DNA from: an uncultured Fusicatenibacter sp.
GTDB taxonomy: Bacteria; Bacillota; Clostridia; Lachnospirales; Lachnospiraceae
NCBI GenBank assembly: GCA_902493585.1
Contig: CABUPZ010000073.1
Location: 1 to 11,798, forward strand
DNA: 11,798 nucleotides
Direction: 5' to 3'
Numbering within the stretch: position 1 is the stretch's first letter; the number at the start of each line of letters is the position of its first letter. Shown one piece after another: positions 7,670 to 11,798 of this stretch. The notes below the pieces were generated by a model, which saw only the letters and a list, made by a program, of their open reading frames with translations, was not told the origin of the DNA and did no database searches. Position numbers and translations under genes: made by a program.

Positions 7670-8014
7670 ATGGAAAAGATATTAGAACAGACATTACTGT
7701 ATGATTTTTATGGTGAGCTTTTGACAGAACATCAGCGTCAGGTATACGAAGACGTGGTGCTGAATGACTTTTCCCTGAGTGAAGTAGCGGAGAACCGGGG
7801 AATTTCCCGACAGGGTGTCCACGATATGATCCGCCGCTGCAACAAGAGTCTGGAAGAGTATGAAAACAAACTGCATCTGGTGGAGAAATTTCTGACGATC
7901 AAAGAAAATGTCAACAGGATCCGCCAGCTGACCAGAAATCCCGAAGAACAGTCAGTGTCCGAGCTGATGGATCAGATTGAAAGGATTTCCACGGATATTT
8001 TAGAGGAGCTTTGA
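7670..8014 (+). CDS. ylxM: YlxM family DNA-binding / SRP-associated protein
   Basis: A 114-residue helical protein of the YlxM (UPF0122) family, almost always encoded directly before ffh in Firmicutes. The N-terminal half has a helix-turn-helix like sigma factor region 4: FSLSEVAENRGISRQGVHDMI at about 33-53. The C-terminal half is a charged helix. Family members have been linked to the SRP, and in streptococci YlxM has been reported to bind SRP components and modulate their GTPase activity; the DNA-binding fold suggests a regulatory role as well, but the exact job here is not evident. The ATG is preceded by AAGGTGAG. The stop is 3 bases before the ffh start, so the two are translationally linked. 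It is the first gene after the strong promoter at 7626-7654. Confidence 0.92.
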   Translation: MEKILEQTLLYDFYGELLTEHQRQVYEDVVLNDFSLSEVAENRGISRQGVHDMIRRCNKSLEEYENKLHLVEKFLTIKENVNRIRQLTRNPEEQSVSELMDQIERISTDILEEL

Positions 8015-8017
8015 TTT

Positions 8018-9367
8018 ATGGCATTTGAAAGTTTAACCGAAAAACTCCAGAACGTATTCAAAAACCTGAGAAGCAAAGGAAAGCTGACCGAGGCGGACGT
8101 CAAGACAGCCTTGAAGGAAGTCAAGATGGCACTGCTGGAAGCGGACGTAAGTTTCAAGGTGGTGAAGCAGTTTATCAAATCGGTTCAGGATCAGGCGATC
8201 GGACAGGATGTGATGAACGGACTGAATCCGGGTCAGATGGTGATCAAAATCGTAAACGATGAGCTTGTCCGTCTGATGGGCTCTGAGACAACGGAGATTG
8301 CGCTCCGTCCGGGCAATGAAGTGACCATCCTCATGATGGCAGGTCTTCAGGGTGCCGGTAAAACAACAACGACCGCAAAAATTGCCGGTAAGCTGAAAGC
8401 CAAAGGAAGAAAACCTCTTCTGGCGGCGTGTGACGTATATCGTCCGGCTGCGATCAAACAGCTGCAGATGAACGGTGAGAAGCAGGGCGTGGATGTCTTC
8501 ACGATGGGAGACAAGAACCGTCCGGTGGACATTGCCAAGGCAGCGCTGGTCCACGCGAAAAGCAACGGCTATAATGTGCTGATTCTTGATACGGCGGGGC
8601 GTCTGCACATCGATGAAGAGATGATGCAGGAGCTTCAGGAGATCAAAGCGGCAGTTCCGGTCGATCAGACGCTTCTGGTTGTGGATGCGATGACCGGACA
8701 GGATGCGGTGAATGTTTCTGAGATGTTCAATGAAAAAGTCGGCATTGACGGTGTGATACTGACCAAGCTGGACGGTGACACCCGAGGCGGTGCGGCGCTT
8801 TCCATCCGGGCAGTCTCAGGAAAACCGATTCTTTACGTCGGTATGGGAGAGAAACTCTCGGATCTGGAACAGTTTTATCCGGATCGAATGGCATCCCGGA
8901 TTCTTGGTATGGGAGATGTCATGAGCCTGATCGAGAAAGCACAGGCGAACATCGACGAAGAGAAGGCGAAAGCCATGGAACAGAAGATGAAGAAGGCACA
9001 GTTCGACTTCAACGATTATCTGGATTCCATGGAACAGATGCGCAACATGGGAGGATTTTCCAGTGTGCTGAATATGCTTCCCGGTGTCGGCAGTAAAATG
9101 AAAGACATCGAAAGTATGGTGGATGAGAAAGACATCGCCCGCAAAGAGGCAATCGTACTTTCCATGACACCGAAGGAACGCAGCAATCCGGACCTGCTGA
9201 ATCCGTCGAGAAAACAGAGGATTGCCAAAGGCGCAGGTGTGGATATTGCAGAAGTAAACCGTTTTATCAAACAGTTTGAACAGTCCAGAAAAATGATGAA
9301 ACAGGTTGCCGGGATGGCCGGCAAGGGCAGAGGTGGTAAAAGAGGAGGTTTCAAACTTCCCTTTTAA
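8018..9367 (+). CDS. ffh: Signal recognition particle protein Ffh (SRP54)
   Basis: Ffh with SRP RNA binds signal sequences emerging from the ribosome and docks on FtsY. The 449-residue protein has an N domain (about 1-90), then the GTPase G domain: G1 loop GLQGAGKTTT at about 109-118, DVYRPAA, G3 DTAGR starting at D191, and G4 TKLDGDTRGG starting at T249. The methionine-rich M domain fills about 300-449 (MEQKMKKAQF, MRNMGGFSSVLNMLPG, RKMMKQVAGMAG) and includes the SRP RNA-binding segment SRKQRIAKGAG. A basic glycine-rich tail (GKGRGGKRGGFKLPF) ends the protein. The start has a GAGGAG ribosome binding site inside ylxM. All motifs are intact, and the receptor gene ftsY lies 1.6 kb upstream. The SRP RNA gene is not in this window. 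Confidence 0.97.
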   Translation: MAFESLTEKLQNVFKNLRSKGKLTEADVKTALKEVKMALLEADVSFKVVKQFIKSVQDQAIGQDVMNGLNPGQMVIKIVNDELVRLMGSETTEIALRPGNEVTILMMAGLQGAGKTTTTAKIAGKLKAKGRKPLLAACDVYRPAAIKQLQMNGEKQGVDVFTMGDKNRPVDIAKAALVHAKSNGYNVLILDTAGRLHIDEEMMQELQEIKAAVPVDQTLLVVDAMTGQDAVNVSEMFNEKVGIDGVILTKLDGDTRGGAALSIRAVSGKPILYVGMGEKLSDLEQFYPDRMASRILGMGDVMSLIEKAQANIDEEKAKAMEQKMKKAQFDFNDYLDSMEQMRNMGGFSSVLNMLPGVGSKMKDIESMVDEKDIARKEAIVLSMTPKERSNPDLLNPSRKQRIAKGAGVDIAEVNRFIKQFEQSRKMMKQVAGMAGKGRGGKRGGFKLPF

Positions 9368-9400
9368 ATACACATAAAAATTACAGGAGGTGAAAGTGAA

Positions 9401-9646
9401 ATGGCAGTTAAAATGAGATTAAGAAGAATGGGACAGAAAAAAGCTCCTTTCTATAGAATCGTTGTTGCGGATTCCCGTTCCCCGAGAGATGGTAGATTCA
9501 TCGAGGAAATCGGATACTATGATCCGAACCGTGAGCCGCACACAGTAAGCTTCAACGAAGAAGCAGCTAAAAAATGGCTGAACAACGGCGCACAGCCGAC
9601 AGAGATCGTTGCTAAACTGTTAAAACAGGCTGGTATCGAGAAATAA
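9401..9646 (+). CDS. rpsP: 30S ribosomal protein S16
   Basis: S16 is a small-subunit protein needed for 30S assembly. The 81-residue sequence is fully typical: MAVKMRLRRMGQKKAPFYRI at the start, then VVADSRSPRDGRFIEEIGYYDP, and the PTEIVAKLLKQAGI end. ATG 9401 is about 10 bases after AGGAGGTG; two in-frame GTG codons lie between, but the canonical MAVKMRLRR start supports ATG. The 33-base gap after ffh is AT-rich and has no convincing promoter, so it is probably co-transcribed with ylxM-ffh. The next gene, khpA, follows after 22 bases, the usual Firmicutes order. Confidence 0.98.
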   Translation: MAVKMRLRRMGQKKAPFYRIVVADSRSPRDGRFIEEIGYYDPNREPHTVSFNEEAAKKWLNNGAQPTEIVAKLLKQAGIEK

Positions 9647-9668
9647 GTCATTGCGGAGGCAGGTTGTA

Positions 9669-9896
9669 ATGAAAGAATTAGTTGAAGTAATTGCAAAATC
9701 TCTCGTTGACAATCCAGATGAAGTCGTTGTTACTCAGACAGAAAGCGGAAATGATCTGCTGATTGAGTTAAAGGTTGCACCTTCCGATATGGGAAAAGTA
9801 ATCGGAAGACAGGGACGTATCGCGAAAGCGATCCGTACCGTTGTCAAGGCGGCTTCCTCGAAAAGCGACAGGAAAGTAGTCGTTGAAATTTTGTAA
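9669..9896 (+). CDS. khpA: KH-domain RNA-binding protein KhpA (YlqC)
   Basis: A 75-residue protein that is essentially one KH domain. The RNA-binding GxxG loop is GRQG at 46-49, in MGKVIGRQGRIAKAIRTVVK. KhpA proteins act as small RNA chaperones, often with KhpB (Jag), and in streptococci and lactobacilli affect cell elongation and division; that role is known from the family, not shown here. I chose ATG 9669 because GGAGG lies about 10 bases upstream and family members start with MKELVEVIAKSLV; an in-frame TTG at 9651 would add six unrelated residues. Position between rpsP and rimM is conserved in Firmicutes. After its stop there is an unusually long 197-base leader before rimM. Confidence 0.93.
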   Translation: MKELVEVIAKSLVDNPDEVVVTQTESGNDLLIELKVAPSDMGKVIGRQGRIAKAIRTVVKAASSKSDRKVVVEIL

Positions 9897-9956
9897 CAGT
9901 TCAGCGACTGAATCGTTACGAAATTTCAAAGTAAAGCCACAGGAGACTGTTGCGGA

Positions 9957-9989
9957 GAGGCCGTGTTTTGCGGATACCGCGGCGGCCTC
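9957..9989 (+). promoter_or_regulatory. GC-rich hairpin in the khpA-rimM leader
   Basis: GAGGCCG (9957-9963) pairs with CGGCCTC (9983-9989), and inside it GCGG (9970-9973) pairs with CCGC (9977-9980) over an ATA loop, giving a two-part GC-rich stem with an asymmetric internal loop. The following bases (TTGTATTTTC) contain a weak T-rich stretch, not a full terminator tail. It lies upstream of the long terminator-like hairpin and may be part of the same regulatory leader. Confidence 0.5.
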
Positions 9990-10003
9990 CTTGTATTTTC
10001 AGG

Positions 10004-10030
10004 CAAAAAAGGAAAGACTCCTGCGTTTTG
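10004..10030 (+). promoter_or_regulatory. Possible antiterminator pairing upstream of rimM
   Basis: CAAAA (10004-10008) can pair with TTTTG (10026-10030), and AGGA (10010-10013) with TCCT (10019-10022), over a five-base loop: nine pairs with a 1-by-3 internal loop. The 3' strand used here is exactly the 5' arm of the terminator hairpin at 10019-10071, so the two folds exclude each other. The upstream segment GGCAAAA (10002-10008) is repeated at 10058-10064 in the terminator's 3' arm. Function as an antiterminator is inferred. Confidence 0.35.
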
Positions 10031-10078
10031 GCGTCCTCTTGAATCAGTCGAAGGGATGGCAAAATGCAGGATTTTTTT
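10019..10078 (+). terminator. Long terminator-like hairpin directly before the rimM RBS
   Basis: Bases 10019-10030 pair with 10060-10071 (12 pairs, one G-T wobble). After a G-G mismatch, 10032-10037 pair with 10053-10058; after a C-A mismatch, 10039-10042 pair with 10048-10051. A five-base loop closes it. In all about 22 pairs are followed at once by seven T (10072-10078), the classic intrinsic terminator form. It ends only 15 bases before the rimM ATG, so it would sit between rpsP-khpA and rimM-trmD either as a partial terminator or as an attenuator. No separate promoter for rimM is evident downstream of it. Confidence 0.75.
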
Positions 10079-10093
10079 AGAAAGGAAAAAGAG

Positions 10094-10600
10094 ATGGAAG
10101 AATTTTTGAAAGCAGGCGTAATTTCCTCCACCCACGGCGTGCGGGGAGAGGTGAAGGTATTTCCGACCACCAGTGAACCGGAACGGTTTAAAGATCTGAA
10201 GAAAGTATATCTGGATACCGGAAGAGAGTGGATGGAGCTGGAGATCGCAGGCGTAAAATTTTTTAAGCAGTTTGCAATCCTGAAATTCCGTGGGATCGAC
10301 AATATCAATGATATTGAAAAGTACCGCGGGTGCAGCCTTTGGGTAGCCAGGGAGGATGCGGTTCCGCTGGAAGAAGACGAATATTATATCGGCGATCTGA
10401 TCGGCATGCAGGTTTTCACAGAGGATGGAAATGTTTTTGGCACTTTGAAGGATGTCATGGAGACGGGAGCCAACGATGTCTATATCATAGAGACGGAGGC
10501 ACACGGAGAAGTGCTTGTGCCTGCCATCCATGACTGTATCCTGGACGTGGATGTTGAGCAGAAGACGATGAAGATCCATTTGCTGCCCGGGTTGCTCTGA
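10094..10600 (+). CDS. rimM: Ribosome maturation factor RimM
   Basis: RimM binds S19 and the 3' domain of 16S rRNA and helps assemble the 30S head. The 168-residue protein has the N-terminal domain opening LKAGVISSTHGVRGEVKV, the FRGIDNINDIEKYRG segment, and a PRC-barrel C-terminal domain (YYIGDLIGMQVF, then GTLKDVMETGANDVYII and VLVPAIHDCI). I prefer ATG 10094, preceded by GAAAGGAAAAAGAG, because relatives start at this point. An in-frame ATG at 10064 with GAAGGG upstream would add ten residues and would start within the terminator hairpin. The gene is 16 bases from trmD, its usual partner. Its expression probably depends on passing the terminator-like hairpin upstream. Confidence 0.95.
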   Translation: MEEFLKAGVISSTHGVRGEVKVFPTTSEPERFKDLKKVYLDTGREWMELEIAGVKFFKQFAILKFRGIDNINDIEKYRGCSLWVAREDAVPLEEDEYYIGDLIGMQVFTEDGNVFGTLKDVMETGANDVYIIETEAHGEVLVPAIHDCILDVDVEQKTMKIHLLPGLL

Positions 10601-10616
10601 GCAGGCGGAGGTGACT

Positions 10617-11795
10617 ATGAAGTTTCATGTATTGACACTGTTTCCTGAGATGATCGAGCAGGGACTGCACACCAGTATCCTGGGAAAAGCGATAGAAAAA
10701 GGCTGCATCACTCTGGAGACCACCAATATCCGGGATTTTTCCGCCAACAAATACAATCGGGTGGACGATTATCCCTACGGCGGCGGCGCCGGAATGGTTA
10801 TGGAGGCGGAGCCGGTATACCGTGCCTGCAAGTCTGTGGAAGAAAAGATTGGAAAAACCGCAAGAACAGTCTATCTGACGCCTCAGGGCAAGGTACTGAA
10901 TCAGACAATGGTGGAAGAACTGGCCATGGAAGAGGATCTGATCCTGCTGTGCGGCCATTACGAGGGAATTGACGAACGAGTGCTGGAGGAAGTGGTCACA
11001 GACTATATTTCCATCGGAGATTACGTGCTCACCGGCGGAGAACTGGGCGCCATGGTGCTGATCGATGCGGTTTCCCGGTTTGTCCCGGGTGTGCTGAGCA
11101 ACGAAGAATCCTCCCAGTTTGAATCCCTGCAGGACAATCTGCTGGAGTACCCACACTACACCCGCCCGGAAGAGTGGCACGGAAAAAAAGTCCCGTCGGT
11201 ACTGTTATCCGGCGATCACAAAAAAATTGAAGCATGGCGGTACGAAAAATCCGTGGAACGGACAAAAGAACGCCGCCCGGATCTGCTGAAAAACGCCGTG
11301 TCCGTCACCTGCGCATTCTACGCTCCGGAAACATCCTGGAAAGAGATCCTTCTGCAGACGACCGGAGAAATGACCCGATACGGAACTTTTCTGGATGTGG
11401 GAAGAAAAAAAATCCGCAAGCAATACAACACCTTCGGACCCAAAGATTTCCTTCTGTTTGCCGTACCCGCAGAACTTCCCGCAGACAGTCCTCTGGCTGC
11501 GCACGAAGAATTTTTCCAAAGCTTTCACGGAAAAAATACCCCCGCTGCACTGATTGTCTACGGAGATTCAGCAAATACAGACCAGTCAGTCAGTCGGCAG
11601 AAACTTCTGCCAGATCGTTTGAACACAGCACTGCAGGACAAAGGATTCCGGATCCTCGACACCTGCCTGACCCCCGAATCCCCACGGGAACGACTGCAGT
11701 TTCTACTGCGTCTCCGCGAGAAAATCTATCAGGGCATCTGTTCCCGCAAAGTGGGGCGTGCAGATTGCAGGAATGAATTTTCAAACACGCTCTAG
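10617..11795 (+). CDS. trmD: tRNA (guanine-37-N1)-methyltransferase TrmD with a C-terminal flavodoxin-like domain
   Basis: TrmD methylates G37 next to the anticodon with S-adenosylmethionine and so prevents +1 frameshifting. Residues 1-227 are a complete TrmD core: MKFHVLTLFPEMI, YGGGAGMVM, the trefoil-knot AdoMet site (LLCGHYEGIDERV and ISIGDYVLTGGELGAMVLID), R154, and the tRNA-contacting LLEYPHYTRPEEW and ERRPDLLK segments. Usual length is about 240-255; this one is 392, because the frame runs on without a stop into a further domain of about 165 residues. The residue matching E. coli catalytic Asp169 is Glu169. ATG 10617 is preferred over the in-frame GTG at 10611, which lies within the ribosome binding site GCGGAGGTG. 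It follows rimM by 16 bases. Only 3 bases remain after the stop, so the expected rplS is not visible. Confidence 0.93.
   Translation: MKFHVLTLFPEMIEQGLHTSILGKAIEKGCITLETTNIRDFSANKYNRVDDYPYGGGAGMVMEAEPVYRACKSVEEKIGKTARTVYLTPQGKVLNQTMVEELAMEEDLILLCGHYEGIDERVLEEVVTDYISIGDYVLTGGELGAMVLIDAVSRFVPGVLSNEESSQFESLQDNLLEYPHYTRPEEWHGKKVPSVLLSGDHKKIEAWRYEKSVERTKERRPDLLKNAVSVTCAFYAPETSWKEILLQTTGEMTRYGTFLDVGRKKIRKQYNTFGPKDFLLFAVPAELPADSPLAAHEEFFQSFHGKNTPAALIVYGDSANTDQSVSRQKLLPDRLNTALQDKGFRILDTCLTPESPRERLQFLLRLREKIYQGICSRKVGRADCRNEFSNTL
11298..11792 (+). other. Flavodoxin-like domain fused to TrmD (residues 228-392)
   Basis: This part of the trmD frame has no counterpart in ordinary TrmD. Its pattern follows the flavodoxin-like domain of clostridial flavodoxin/ferredoxin (EFR1-type) proteins: a first strand SVTCAFYA, a helix WKEILLQTTGEM, a strand FLLFAVPAELPADSP, the block GKNTPAALIVYGDSANTDQ (relatives read like GNGTPAVLVVVYGNRAYDD), then LNTALQDKGFRILDT and a last amphipathic helix RERLQFLLRLREKIYQGI. 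The phosphate loop is degenerate: APETSWK stands where a Thr-Gly-Asn/Ser loop should be, and the usual Gly-Gly after the third strand is replaced. FMN binding therefore looks lost. The final 18 residues look unstructured. Assignment is from remembered family patterns. Confidence 0.6.
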
Positions 11796-11798
11796 TAC

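Noticed and set aside
9350..9378. TTCAAA-N17-CATAAA as an rpsP promoter
   Set aside because: Only four of six matches in each box; expected by chance in this AT-rich spacer.
9883..10080. A 65-codon open frame starting at TTG inside khpA and crossing the rimM leader
   Set aside because: It starts with a weak codon inside khpA without a good ribosome binding site, has no recognisable protein pattern, and its sequence is explained by the RNA hairpins.

Overview
The window is a housekeeping stretch of a Firmicutes chromosome, most likely a Lachnospiraceae-type clostridium. I base this on the protein sequences (ACP, RNase III, Smc and SRP proteins of clostridial type), the strong AGGAGG-type ribosome binding sites, GC content near 50% by eye, and the gene order plsX-acpP-rnc-smc-ftsY ... 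ylxM-ffh-rpsP-khpA-rimM-trmD. Every gene lies on the + strand. I see no tRNA, rRNA, CRISPR array, insertion sequence or phage gene.

Layout. (1) 1-888: the 3' part of plsX, which overlaps acpP by 11 bases; together they serve fatty acid and phospholipid synthesis. (2) 889-1059: a gap with two back-to-back hairpins that look like tandem terminators. (3) 1060-5368: rnc (RNase III) and smc (chromosome condensation). (4) 5358-7606: a candidate promoter overlapping the end of smc, then ftsY (SRP receptor), followed 3 bases later by ilvA (threonine ammonia-lyase). (5) 7607-9367: a near-consensus sigma-A promoter driving ylxM and ffh (SRP). (6) 9401-9896: rpsP (ribosomal protein S16) and khpA (KH-domain RNA chaperone). 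(7) 9897-10093: a 197-base leader with a GC-rich hairpin and a long terminator-like hairpin ending in seven T, placed just ahead of the rimM ribosome binding site. (8) 10094-11795: rimM (30S maturation) and trmD (tRNA m1G37 methyltransferase).

The genes form a translation, protein-targeting and cell-growth cluster: co-translational membrane targeting (FtsY, Ffh, YlxM), ribosome assembly (S16, RimM), tRNA modification (TrmD), RNA handling (RNase III, KhpA), lipid supply (PlsX, ACP) and chromosome segregation (Smc). IlvA is the metabolic outsider.

The most unusual item is trmD. After a complete TrmD core of about 227 residues, the reading frame continues for about 165 residues into a domain that resembles the flavodoxin-like domain of clostridial flavodoxin/ferredoxin proteins but lacks a recognisable FMN phosphate loop. 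The same TrmD has Glu at the position of the E. coli catalytic Asp169. The second is the rimM leader, whose terminator arm can pair instead with an upstream segment, as in a transcription attenuator. All fold and promoter claims were made by eye.
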